From Firm-04 sp003446315 (GTDB lineage Bacteria > Bacillota > Clostridia > Oscillospirales > Ruminococcaceae): DNA of 22,728 nucleotides. Shown one piece after another: positions 1-6,790 of the stretch (its first letter is position 1; each line of letters begins with the position of its first letter). The stretch spans positions 1-22,728 of the forward strand of contig CAMNAB010000039.1 of assembly GCA_946530355.1 (NCBI GenBank), given 5' to 3'. Made by a program: the position numbers and the translations under genes. The notes under the pieces were generated by a model. It did not search any database, was not told the DNA's origin, and saw only the letters and a list, made by a program, of their open reading frames with translations.

Positions 1-123
1 CTCGAAGCCTTTTGAAATGCTTCGGGGCAAAACTTCTATATCAGTACCGACCTTTTGGCGCAGGGGCTTTCCGCCTGCGGATAAAGCGTTTCCGATGGAT
101 TCAATCAGCGATTCCAAAGGCAT
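1..123 (-). CDS. possible partial CDS running off the left edge
   Basis: An ATG at 123 opens a leftward frame with no stop for 41 codons up to the window edge. It lies about 10 bases beyond the stop of the upstream carboxypeptidase gene, so it could be the next gene of the same transcript. The visible N-terminus begins MPLESLIESIGNAL and shows no signal peptide or recognisable motif. There is no good Shine-Dalgarno sequence before the ATG, which weakens the call. A frame this short could also stay open by chance. I do not recognise the family. Confidence 0.3.
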   Translation of the reverse strand, partial: MPLESLIESIGNALSAGGKPLRQKVGTDIEVLPRSISKGFE

Positions 124-133
124 CGCACTGTTT

Positions 134-1246
134 TTATGCCAGCGCACCAAGCAGCAGAGCGAGCGTTTCCCGAAAGCCGCGCCGCGGGATATCCTCAGCG
201 GCAGTCAGCGATACTTCACACAGCAGCGAGTCGCCGCAATAAAACGCAGCAGAACCGATCGCCTGCCCTTTTTTGACCGGTGCTTCCACATATTCGGGCA
301 GCCAGATTACCGTTTGAAAGGCTTGCCCCTTCGGAGCAGCGATCGAACAGAGTGCACCGGTTTCCGGCTGCACAGCACTGCTGATGCCGTGATGTACCCG
401 CAGCGGCTTTATGAATTCCGGCGAAAAATCCGGTGTTGTGACATAATAACCGGAAAAGCCGTCTGCCAGCAGATTTTTTGCGATCCGGAACCGTTCGTCC
501 GCATCCGCAGAGCCCAGCACGACCGCGATCATGCGCATATGATCCCGTTCCGCCGCCGCACAGAGTGTATAGCCGGATGCATCGCCATGACCTGCTTTCA
601 ACCCCAGCAGACCGGTATAGCCGCGGGTGAGCTCATTCTCGGATACCAATTCCGTTGCGCCGTCCCGCAGGAAATCCCGCCGCTGCGTGAACATCGGTGT
701 CAGGCATTCATGCCGCAGCAGCGCACGGCACAGCAAAGCGAGATCCCGCGGAGTTGTCCTGTTCTCAGCCGAAAGCCCCGCAGCGTCTGTAAAAACGGTA
801 TCCCGCATGCCAAGCGTAAAGGCTTCTGCATTCATATCCATCACAAACGCATCCTCGCTGCCGGATACGGCATATGCGAGTGCAGCACAGGCATCATTTG
901 CATTGCCGATGATGACCGCTTTCAACAGATCCTGCACCGACATTTGCTCCCCGCTGCGCAGCCAGACCGTTGCGCCGGCAGTTCCTTCCGCAGCCGGCGG
1001 TACTGTAATCATCGTATCCATGGTCAACCGGCGGGCAGCGACCGCCTCAGCCGTCAGATAGACCGTCATCAGCTTGGTCTGGGAACCGGCAGGCATCTGC
1101 TGATCCGCATGCACGCCGTCGATGACCATACCGGTCTGCGCTTCCATCAGCACGGCAGCATATTCCGCATCTGCTGCCGCCGTTCTCCCGCAAACCGGCA
1201 GAACGAGCATCAGAAGCGCAAAAAAACCGCATAACCCCTTGCGCAT
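134..1246 (-). CDS. D-alanyl-D-alanine carboxypeptidase (PBP5/DacF family), atypical active site
   Basis: Serine-type D-Ala-D-Ala carboxypeptidase of the S11 peptidase family, which trims the terminal D-Ala from peptidoglycan stem peptides outside the membrane. The start at 1246 is chosen because a GGGGGAAGGA ribosome binding site precedes it; an in-frame ATG at 1270 lies before that site. The protein has 370 residues: a signal peptide (about 1-26, basic MRKG then a hydrophobic core), then the catalytic domain with SQTK (Ser55, Lys58) as the SxxK motif. The second motif, normally SxN, reads NAN (115-117) inside NANDAC, so the usual Ser is Asn. The third, normally KTG, reads KAG (217-219). The C-terminal part (about 275-355) fits the beta-rich PBP5_C domain, and a short hydrophobic tail could sit on the membrane. 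Family membership is clear, but full activity is not certain given the two substitutions. Confidence 0.88.
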   Translation of the reverse strand: MRKGLCGFFALLMLVLPVCGRTAAADAEYAAVLMEAQTGMVIDGVHADQQMPAGSQTKLMTVYLTAEAVAARRLTMDTMITVPPAAEGTAGATVWLRSGEQMSVQDLLKAVIIGNANDACAALAYAVSGSEDAFVMDMNAEAFTLGMRDTVFTDAAGLSAENRTTPRDLALLCRALLRHECLTPMFTQRRDFLRDGATELVSENELTRGYTGLLGLKAGHGDASGYTLCAAAERDHMRMIAVVLGSADADERFRIAKNLLADGFSGYYVTTPDFSPEFIKPLRVHHGISSAVQPETGALCSIAAPKGQAFQTVIWLPEYVEAPVKKGQAIGSAAFYCGDSLLCEVSLTAAEDIPRRGFRETLALLLGALA

Positions 1247-1296
1247 TTTCCTTCCCCCTTTGCATTTCATATATATGCAATATGTTCCGGAATAAG

Positions 1297-1337
1297 AAGC
1301 CGCACAGATCGACCTGTCTGCATCTGTGCGGCTTTTT
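1297..1337 (+). terminator. Rho-independent terminator-like hairpin between divergent genes
   Basis: A perfect 13-bp stem (1297-1309 with 1322-1334, core GCCGCACAGAT) with a 12-base loop is followed by a run of five T on the + strand. It lies between the leftward carboxypeptidase gene and the rightward pgi promoters, so no + strand gene ends at it here. It may stop stray transcription entering the pgi region, or act on the other strand as a leader hairpin for the carboxypeptidase mRNA. Confidence 0.65.
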
Positions 1338-1348
1338 CTGTGCAGAGA

Positions 1349-1377
1349 TTGACAAAACCGCCGGAATGTGATAAAAT
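1349..1377 (+). promoter_or_regulatory. distal promoter upstream of pgi
   Basis: TTGACA (1349-1354), a 17-base spacer and TAAAAT (1372-1377) form a near-consensus sigma-A promoter. Transcription would begin near 1384, about 295 bases before pgi, giving either a long leader or a separate small RNA. Confidence 0.7.
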
Positions 1378-1383
1378 AAAAGA

Positions 1384-1529
1384 ACTTTCCAATTCCTGCG
1401 AATCTCTTTTTGCATCCGGATCAGCACGACTGACCGCCTGACGCGAAGGGACAGGCACCGCAACATTTGGTCAATATGTTCAAATGCAACAGCAATTTTT
1501 GGAGCTATTGCCAAAAAGATGGAAAGCAC
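1384..1529 (+). other. non-coding stretch between the two pgi promoters, possible structured RNA
   Basis: No convincing ORF lies here. Short complementary segments suggest folding: CTTTCC (1385-1390) with GGAAAG (1521-1526) at the ends, GCCTG with CAGGC, CATTTG with CAAATG, and TTTTTGG with CCAAAAA in the 3' part. I recognise no known RNA family. It could be a separate small RNA or simply the distal part of the pgi leader. Confidence 0.3.
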
Positions 1530-1558
1530 TTGCAATATTTGCAAAACTATAGTAAAAT
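1530..1558 (+). promoter_or_regulatory. proximal pgi promoter
   Basis: TTGCAA (1530-1535), a 17-base spacer and TAAAAT (1553-1558) make a good second sigma-A promoter. Transcription would begin near 1565, just before the leader hairpin. Confidence 0.65.
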
Positions 1559-1569
1559 AAAGATGTATA

Positions 1570-1647
1570 GGTGATACTGCCGCTTGGTTGCAGTCCGAAG
1601 GGACAGCGGCGGTGTTCTTATCATCCGCTGCACCGTCTTTGCGGTGC
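1570..1647 (+). promoter_or_regulatory. structured 5' leader of pgi, candidate cis-regulatory RNA
   Basis: The leader folds on paper into a long hairpin. GGTGAT (1570-1575) pairs with ATCATC (1620-1625). ACTGCCGCT (1576-1584) pairs with AGCGGCGGT (1605-1613). GTCC and GGAC close a GAAG loop (1593-1604), with an 8-base bulge at 1585-1592. A second hairpin, GCACCG with CGGTGC (1630-1647), follows. CACCG at 1631-1635 could instead pair with CGGTG at 1610-1614, so two exclusive folds are possible. The pgi ribosome binding site lies downstream at about 1661-1666. No known riboswitch class was recognised. Confidence 0.45.
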
Positions 1648-1677
1648 GAAAAATACAGATGTGGAGGATGTAGTAAC

Positions 1678-3012
1678 ATGGCTTTGAAGCTGAATAAAAG
1701 CTATCTGTCCGGTTTCCTCGGAAGCGAGGAACTCAAGGGCATTGCTGTGCAGACAGAAACTGCGGCAAAGGTGCTGCACGAAAAAAGCGGTCTCGGCAAC
1801 GATTTCCTCGGCTGGCTCACTCTGCCGACCGATTATGATAAGGATGAGTTTGCCCGCATTCAGGCTGCTGCTGCGCGTATTAAGGAGCAGGCAGATGTGC
1901 TGATCGTGATCGGCATCGGCGGTTCCTATCTTGGTGCGCGTGCAGCAATCGAACTGCTCAAATCGCCGTTCTATAATAATATGAAAAAGGACACCCCTGA
2001 CATTTATTATGTCGGAAACAATATCTCCCCGACCTATCTGAACGAAGTGCTGTCGATTTGTGAAGGCAGAGACATCGCAGTGAATGTCATTTCCAAGTCC
2101 GGCACAACCACCGAGCCTGCGCTTGCATTCCGCATCTTCAAGAAGCTGCTGGAAGAAAAGTACGGCAAGGACGAGGCAAAAAAGCGGATCTACTGCACCA
2201 CCGATAAGGCACGCGGCACGCTGAAAAACCTTGCAGATGCAGAAGGCTACGAGAGCTTTGTCATTCCGGATGATGTCGGCGGGCGTTTTTCTGTCCTGAC
2301 AGCCGTCGGTCTGCTGCCGATCGCTGCTGCGGGCTGCGATATCGAAAAGCTCATGGCAGGCGCACAGGCTGCACAGAAGGCTTATACCGCACCGTTTGCA
2401 GAGAATGACTGCTATCAGTATGCAGCACTCCGCAATATTTTCTACCGCAAGGGCAAGGCTGTCGAGATGATGGTCAGCTATGATCCCTCATTTGCGATGA
2501 TGAATGAGTGGTACAAGCAGCTCTACGGCGAATCCGAAGGCAAGGATAACAAGGGCCTGTTCCCGTCCTCTGCGATCTTCTCCACAGACCTGCACTCGAT
2601 GGGTCAGTATATCCAGGACGGCGCACGCCTGATGTTTGAAACCGTCATCGACATCAAAAAGCCGAAGCAGGATCTGTTCCTGGAGCCGGATGCAGAGAAT
2701 GCGGACGGTCTGAACTTCCTCACCGGTCAGAATATGAGCGTTGTCAACCGCCGTGCACTGGAAGGCACCATCCTCGCACACACCGAGGGCGGCGTTCCGA
2801 ATATCGTGCTTGAGCTGGATGATACCACTGAGGAAACACTGGGCTGGCTGATCTATTTCTTCGAGAAGGCATGCGCAGTTTCCGGCTATATGCTTGGTGT
2901 CAACCCGTTCAATCAGCCCGGCGTTGAAAGCTATAAGAAAAATATGTTCGCATTGCTCGGCAAGCCCGGCTATGAGGACATGAAGGCAGAGCTGGAAGCA
3001 AAGCTCAACTAA
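1678..3012 (+). CDS. pgi: glucose-6-phosphate isomerase
   Basis: Cytoplasmic glycolytic enzyme that interconverts glucose 6-phosphate and fructose 6-phosphate. It has 444 residues, close to the 445-450 usual in Firmicutes. The frame is open upstream, but GGAGG at about 1662-1666 fixes the start at 1678, giving MALKLNKSY. Visible motifs are the phosphate-binding GIGGSYLGA (79-87) and SGTTTE (141-146). Signature 1 is VGGRFSVLTAVG (200-211) and signature 2 is GVNPFNQPGVESYKK (407-421), with its lysine near 420. The catalytic Glu lies in YGESEGKDNKG (about 283-293). It is preceded by two promoters and a folded leader, and followed after 81 bases by a small P-loop gene. No terminator is seen in between, so the two may be co-transcribed. 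Confidence 0.97.
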   Translation: MALKLNKSYLSGFLGSEELKGIAVQTETAAKVLHEKSGLGNDFLGWLTLPTDYDKDEFARIQAAAARIKEQADVLIVIGIGGSYLGARAAIELLKSPFYNNMKKDTPDIYYVGNNISPTYLNEVLSICEGRDIAVNVISKSGTTTEPALAFRIFKKLLEEKYGKDEAKKRIYCTTDKARGTLKNLADAEGYESFVIPDDVGGRFSVLTAVGLLPIAAAGCDIEKLMAGAQAAQKAYTAPFAENDCYQYAALRNIFYRKGKAVEMMVSYDPSFAMMNEWYKQLYGESEGKDNKGLFPSSAIFSTDLHSMGQYIQDGARLMFETVIDIKKPKQDLFLEPDAENADGLNFLTGQNMSVVNRRALEGTILAHTEGGVPNIVLELDDTTEETLGWLIYFFEKACAVSGYMLGVNPFNQPGVESYKKNMFALLGKPGYEDMKAELEAKLN

Positions 3013-3093
3013 TATTTTACAGGTTCCCAAAATCCATGCCGCATATCCGGAAGGATGTGCGCACGAATTTAAATAACGAAGGGAGAATTTACT

Positions 3094-3513
3094 ATGATTC
3101 AAGTAATTACCGGAAAAAGAGGCTCTGGCAAGACCAAGATTCTGCTTGGCATGATCGACGATGCAGTAAAGGCATCCACCGGCGATATTATCTGCATTGA
3201 AAAATGCATGAAGCTGACCTACAGCGTCAACCACAAGGTTCGCCTTGTCGATGCAGAACGCTACAACATCAACGGCTTTGATATGTTCTATGGCTTTGTT
3301 GCAGGCGTGCTCGCAGGCAACTATGACATTAAGGAAGTATTCGTTGACGGTATCCTCAAGATCGGCGGCAGAAACTATGACGAGCTGGGCGCTCTGCTCG
3401 AAAAGCTCGATATTCTCACCGGCGATGATGTGCAGATGGTATTTACTGTCTCTGAGGATAAGGAAGTGCTGCCGGAGTCTGTGCTCAAATACCTGATTCC
3501 GCAGGCAGACTAA
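3094..3513 (+). CDS. small P-loop (Walker A) protein of unknown role
   Basis: A 139-residue protein starting after a GAAGGGAG ribosome binding site. The N-terminus carries a clear Walker A motif, GKRGSGKT (7-14), after a beta strand, IQVIT. A Walker B-like strand, EVFVDG (81-86), follows about 70 residues later. There is no Walker-type partner domain, signal peptide or membrane segment. The spacing and size recall a minimal P-loop NTPase, and the start is slightly like thymidine kinase, but the zinc-binding and lasso parts of that enzyme are absent. Short P-loop proteins of this sort occur in Ruminococcaceae. It sits 81 bases after pgi and before the yceD promoter, and may share the pgi transcript. 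NTP binding is a fair inference; the function is unknown. Confidence 0.8.
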   Translation: MIQVITGKRGSGKTKILLGMIDDAVKASTGDIICIEKCMKLTYSVNHKVRLVDAERYNINGFDMFYGFVAGVLAGNYDIKEVFVDGILKIGGRNYDELGALLEKLDILTGDDVQMVFTVSEDKEVLPESVLKYLIPQAD

Positions 3514-3553
3514 GCAGATTTTTAGCGGAATTGCCGCAAATTCTGCGAAGCAA

Positions 3554-3582
3554 TTGACAAAATGCGGCGTTTTTGGTATAAT
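3554..3582 (+). promoter_or_regulatory. consensus promoter of yceD-rpmF
   Basis: TTGACA (3554-3559), exactly 17 bases, then TATAAT (3577-3582): a perfect sigma-A consensus. The expected start near 3589 leaves only about 10 bases before the ATG at 3599, which supports the later start at 3638 for the next gene. Confidence 0.9.
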
Positions 3583-3637
3583 AATTTCGTAATGCTATAT
3601 GCAGAAACGCCGCTGTTCTGAAAGGCAGGTTCTTCGA

Positions 3638-4138
3638 ATGGCAGAGGCTGAGGTCTTAGCTGGTTATCGGGTACAAATCCGGTCGCTTTTGCTGCGCCCG
3701 AATGAAAAGCGCACACTCTCCGTGCAGATAGATGCAGAAACCGCTGCGTCATATGGTCTGCCCTGTGCAGTGCTGCCGCAAGTGGAAGGCGTATTGGAAA
3801 ACCGCGCCGGAGTGCTCATGCTGACTTATACACTTCGCTGTGTGCCGGATCTGGAATGTGACCGCTGTCTTTCACCCGTGCAGAATCCCGTGGAAGAAAC
3901 CTTCTCCCATGTGATCGTCACGGAAGCTGCGTCAGAGCGAAACGACGCCGAATATCTGTTGGCACCGGACGCGATGCTGGAACTCGCAGATGTCGTCATG
4001 ACCGATTTACGTCTGTCAATGCCGACAAAGATCCTGTGCAGCCCTGATTGTAAAGGGCTATGCCCGGTCTGCGGCCAGAACCTCAATGAGGGTGACTGCG
4101 GCTGTGAATCTGCGGATGTGACACTGGATTATCAGTAG
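3638..4138 (+). CDS. YceD/DUF177 family protein
   Basis: A 166-residue member of the DUF177/YceD family, encoded just before the L32 gene as in most bacteria. In E. coli and plants the family is linked to 23S rRNA accumulation or ribosome assembly; that role is carried over here by homology. The start at 3638 follows an AAAGGCAGG site. An ATG at 3599 would lie almost at the mRNA 5' end. Two cysteine groups are seen: CDRC (74-77) in the conserved mid-region, and a C-terminal cluster, CSPDCKGLCPVC (134-145) with CGC (154-156), a pattern suited to metal binding in the Gram-positive members. It is separated from rpmF by 41 bases and shares the consensus promoter at 3554. Confidence 0.88.
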   Translation: MAEAEVLAGYRVQIRSLLLRPNEKRTLSVQIDAETAASYGLPCAVLPQVEGVLENRAGVLMLTYTLRCVPDLECDRCLSPVQNPVEETFSHVIVTEAASERNDAEYLLAPDAMLELADVVMTDLRLSMPTKILCSPDCKGLCPVCGQNLNEGDCGCESADVTLDYQ

Positions 4139-4179
4139 GCAGTCGAAATTACGCAATTTTATACAAGGAGGTGCCGACA

Positions 4180-4365
4180 ATGGCAGTACCGAAGAGTAAA
4201 GTATCTAAGGCAAGACGCAACACACGTCGCTCTGCTGTCAGCAAGCTGAGCATGCCTGCAATGAGCAAGTGCTCGAACTGCGGCGCAATCAAAGCGCCCC
4301 ACAAAGTTTGCAAGCAGTGTGGCTATTATAAGGGCGTTGCTGTGCTCAAAATCGACGAAGAATAA
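4180..4365 (+). CDS. rpmF: 50S ribosomal protein L32
   Basis: Small ribosomal protein of the large subunit, 61 residues. The typical start MAVPKSKVSKARRNTRR is present, followed by a four-cysteine zinc ribbon: CSNC and CKQC near residues 31-48. An AAGGAGGT ribosome binding site at 4165-4172 decides for the ATG at 4180 over the in-frame GTG at 4171. It is expressed with yceD and followed by a strong terminator. The four-Cys form is the zinc-bound L32 type, in contrast to the Cys-free paralogues some bacteria keep for zinc limitation. Confidence 0.97.
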   Translation: MAVPKSKVSKARRNTRRSAVSKLSMPAMSKCSNCGAIKAPHKVCKQCGYYKGVAVLKIDEE

Positions 4366-4395
4366 TTCGCCGCATGTGCAACAAGCGTATTGCTG

Positions 4396-4431
4396 AAGGG
4401 GAGAGGGACGTGGTGTGCTTCTCCCCTTTTT
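4396..4431 (+). terminator. terminator of yceD-rpmF
   Basis: A 9-bp stem, AAGGGGAGA (4396-4404) with TCTCCCCTT (4420-4428), is followed by more T. It stands 30 bases after the rpmF stop. Confidence 0.8.
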
Positions 4432-4470
4432 ATTTCATTGGTTCAGGTTTTGACAGGAGGCGCTGCATTT

Positions 4471-4830
4471 ATGGCTCTCGATTTTCATATTACAAGAGCA
4501 AAAGCATGGGAATCGGACCCTGACCCGATTACAATTGAAGAAATTGATGAACTGTCTTATGAATTGCCGATCGGCTTCCAGATCGACTGGGAAGGCGTTG
4601 TCGAAGTCCGGACACCATACGGCGTTTCGACCGAACAACTCGGGCCCTGTGTGTTCTATCAGGATCCCTATCAGCCGAATAACCGGACATATATCCGGTT
4701 TCAGGGCGAAGTGCCGACCTTCACACTGGAGGAAACATCCGCCCTGCTTCCTTATCTGGAGCTTGCAGATCTGCTGCATGCGCAGATTCAGGATGACGAC
4801 GGCATGTGCTATACAGAGGCAGATATCTGA
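4471..4830 (+). CDS. hypothetical acidic protein
   Basis: A 119-residue protein starting MALDFHITRAKAWESD, with an AGGAGG site about 9 bases before the ATG at 4471. The frame is open further upstream, but that stretch covers the rpmF terminator and has no ribosome binding site. It is acidic, rich in Asp and Glu, and has no signal peptide, membrane span or cysteine motif. The composition, with PITIEEIDELS near the N-terminus, suggests a small soluble domain. I do not recognise the family. It lies 53 bases before the radical-SAM gene and is probably co-transcribed with it, but no promoter of its own is obvious. Confidence 0.75.
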   Translation: MALDFHITRAKAWESDPDPITIEEIDELSYELPIGFQIDWEGVVEVRTPYGVSTEQLGPCVFYQDPYQPNNRTYIRFQGEVPTFTLEETSALLPYLELADLLHAQIQDDDGMCYTEADI

Positions 4831-4883
4831 ATATATGACAATTTGAAGTGCAGGAACAGAATAAAACCGGAGGTGGCTGAAAT

Positions 4884-6188
4884 ATGATCGAAATAACAGA
4901 AATATTCAGCGGTTCTCCGGCAGAACGAGCCGGCATTCAGACAGGCGATCAACTGGTTGCCGTCAATGATACTGTCATCCATGATGTCCTCGATTATCGC
5001 TTTGCAGCGGCGGATAAACTGCTGACCGTCCGCATCGTGCGGGACGGCGCTGAAATGTCCGTGCAGGTGCATAAGCATGAATATGAGGATCTGGGGCTGG
5101 GGTTTGCCACTGCCCTCATGGATGAGAAACGCACCTGCGGCAATCATTGCATTTTCTGTTTTATTGACCAGAATCCCAAAGGAATGCGTGAAACCATCTA
5201 TTTCAAAGATGATGATGCGCGGCTTTCTTTTTTACAGGGCAGCTATATCACGCTGACCAATCTGACAGATGAAGATGTTGACCGGATCATTCGCATGCAT
5301 ATGACGGTGAATGTTTCGGTGCAGACCACAGACCCGCAGCTTCGATGCAAAATGCTGGGCAATAAGCACGCAGGCGAATCGCTGCGGCATCTCTGGCGGA
5401 TGGCAGAAGCCGGCGTTTCGATGAACTGTCAGATCGTGCTTTGTCCGACATGGAATGACGGCGATCATCTCCACAAAACGCTTGCCGATCTGTTTTCTAT
5501 GGTGCCGGCAGTCGAAAGCATCGCCGTTGTGCCCTTCGGCATGACAAAATTCCGGCAGCATCTCTGCCCGATCCCGGCATTTACGGTTGAAACCGCACGG
5601 GAAGCCATCGAACAGATCGAAGCAGTTCAGCGGTGGAGTCTGGAAGCAAACGGCAGCCGGATCGTCTATGCATCCGATGAGCTGTATCTGCTTGCAGAGC
5701 TGCCCCTGCCGGATGACGAAGCCTATGAAGGTTATCCGCAGTATGAGAACGGTGTCGGCATGCTGCGATATCTCATGAATGAATTCTATGACGCGCTGGA
5801 AGATGCCGAATATGACGGAGAAGCGCGTTTTCTGACCATTGCAACCGGAGCTGCTGCACATCCGTTTCTGGAGAAGATGATGCAGGATCTGGAAGCAAAA
5901 TTCCCGCAGGTACATTGTCAGGTGCTGCTGATCCGGAATGATTTTTTCGGGCACACCATCACCGTTGCCGGACTCCTGACCTATCAGGATCTCTGTGCGC
6001 AGCTACAGGGAAAAGAGCTCGGCAGCGCTGTTTTGCTGACGGAGACCTGTCTGCGGCATGACGATGTGTTCCTTGATGACAAATCCAAAGAAGATCTGGA
6101 ACATGCACTTGGTGTCCATGTGATAAAATGCAAGGTGGACGGCTATGTGCTGCTTGATACTGTTCTGGGATATGCCGAAGGCGAATGA
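4884..6188 (+). CDS. DUF512 family PDZ-radical SAM protein
   Basis: A 434-residue protein of the DUF512 family, at the usual family length. It has an N-terminal PDZ-like segment (about 1-60), then a radical-SAM cluster motif CxxxCxxC in CGNHCIFCFIDQ (Cys85, Cys89, Cys92), then the DUF512 region. The motif should bind a 4Fe-4S cluster that cleaves S-adenosylmethionine; the substrate of this family is unknown to me. A GGAGG site precedes the ATG at 4884. In Clostridia this gene usually stands just upstream of der, plsY and gpsA. Here the order is kept, but three small genes are placed between it and der. Its stop is embedded in a downstream ATG (ATGA at 6185). Confidence 0.93.
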   Translation: MIEITEIFSGSPAERAGIQTGDQLVAVNDTVIHDVLDYRFAAADKLLTVRIVRDGAEMSVQVHKHEYEDLGLGFATALMDEKRTCGNHCIFCFIDQNPKGMRETIYFKDDDARLSFLQGSYITLTNLTDEDVDRIIRMHMTVNVSVQTTDPQLRCKMLGNKHAGESLRHLWRMAEAGVSMNCQIVLCPTWNDGDHLHKTLADLFSMVPAVESIAVVPFGMTKFRQHLCPIPAFTVETAREAIEQIEAVQRWSLEANGSRIVYASDELYLLAELPLPDDEAYEGYPQYENGVGMLRYLMNEFYDALEDAEYDGEARFLTIATGAAAHPFLEKMMQDLEAKFPQVHCQVLLIRNDFFGHTITVAGLLTYQDLCAQLQGKELGSAVLLTETCLRHDDVFLDDKSKEDLEHALGVHVIKCKVDGYVLLDTVLGYAEGE

Positions 6189-6208
6189 CGCGAAAGGATG
6201 GGACGATC

Positions 6209-6742
6209 ATGCGATATCAAAAACTGCTCGAATTACTGAAGAAAAGCCAAAAAATATCTTTGATGGTCGGCGTGCCGGCGCTTGGTTTCTTTTTGATCCT
6301 GTCAATTGTATTCACATTTCGCGGATCCGGAAAACCATGGCTGCCCGGATTCATCATTACTTTCATCATCCTTGTGCTGATGATTGAACTGATCGTTTCC
6401 AATCTCAATTACGAGAAAAAACTGGATGAAATCAAGCAGATCGTCGGCGCTGCCAATACGGCGGAATTTTCCAAATTACTGGATCAGGCAGAGTTATTTG
6501 AAGATTATTATTTCCTGACCGATGCGTATTTCATGAATTTTTATAAGATGTGTGCTTATCCGCGCAGCGAGATCCGGGATGTCTCGCGCACTGAAATCAC
6601 AGACAGCGAAACCGGTTCGATTCGGTATTACTGCATCACTTTGAAATACGGCAAAAATAAACGGGATCTCATTCAGCTTGGGGATCCGACATCCCGTGAT
6701 CGTTTATACAAATTGCTGCTGGATCATACCAACATCGGCTGA
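6209..6742 (+). CDS. two-helix membrane protein, paralogue of the gene at 7302
   Basis: A 177-residue protein with two membrane segments (about 23-37 and 47-66) and a cytoplasmic-type C-terminal domain. The start at 6209 follows AAAGGATGGGA; an ATG at 6185 overlapping the previous stop is possible but lacks that site. The soluble part carries the pattern YFLTDAYF, YPRSEI, YYCITL and RDRLYKLL. The gene at 7302 has YVTDDYV, YPRADI, SYCITL and RDQMYQLL in the same order, with membrane spans at the same place, so the two are homologous. The function is unknown; the C-terminal domain resembles PH-like or YcxB-like membrane-attached domains only in general layout. Confidence 0.8.
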   Translation: MRYQKLLELLKKSQKISLMVGVPALGFFLILSIVFTFRGSGKPWLPGFIITFIILVLMIELIVSNLNYEKKLDEIKQIVGAANTAEFSKLLDQAELFEDYYFLTDAYFMNFYKMCAYPRSEIRDVSRTEITDSETGSIRYYCITLKYGKNKRDLIQLGDPTSRDRLYKLLLDHTNIG

Positions 6743-6790
6743 TTCCGTGACCGATCCCATCGGTTTTGCGCAGCAGGGAAGGAAGCAGAT

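Noticed and set aside
17..1234. Long rightward open frame of 405 codons opposite the carboxypeptidase gene
   Set aside because: Its translation is rich in Arg, Cys, His and Gln with no motif, while the opposite frame has clear family motifs, a signal peptide and a ribosome binding site. It is a shadow frame.
1260..1280. TTGCAT-ATGCAA inverted repeat just upstream of the carboxypeptidase start
   Set aside because: The six-base arms are A+T-rich and overlap the alternative ATG. There is not enough to call an operator.
1438..1647. Known riboswitch in the pgi leader
   Set aside because: The conserved cores that I remember for glmS, c-di-GMP, SAM, TPP, FMN, preQ1, THF, fluoride and guanidine classes are not seen, so only an unassigned leader is reported.
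3041..3060. Hairpin GCATATCC-GGAA-GGATGTGC after pgi
   Set aside because: The stem is good but no T run follows, so it is not a terminator. It may only stabilise the mRNA, and there is nothing else to support a function.
2488..3234. Leftward open frame of 248 codons across pgi and the P-loop gene
   Set aside because: It spans two real rightward genes and their intergenic gap and has no recognisable domain.
3531..3543. GCGG-AATTG-CCGC inverted repeat before the yceD promoter as a terminator
   Set aside because: The stem is only four base pairs and lacks a T run.
5232..5954. Leftward open frame of 240 codons opposite the DUF512 gene
   Set aside because: A shadow of the radical-SAM gene; Cys- and His-rich with no consistent motif.
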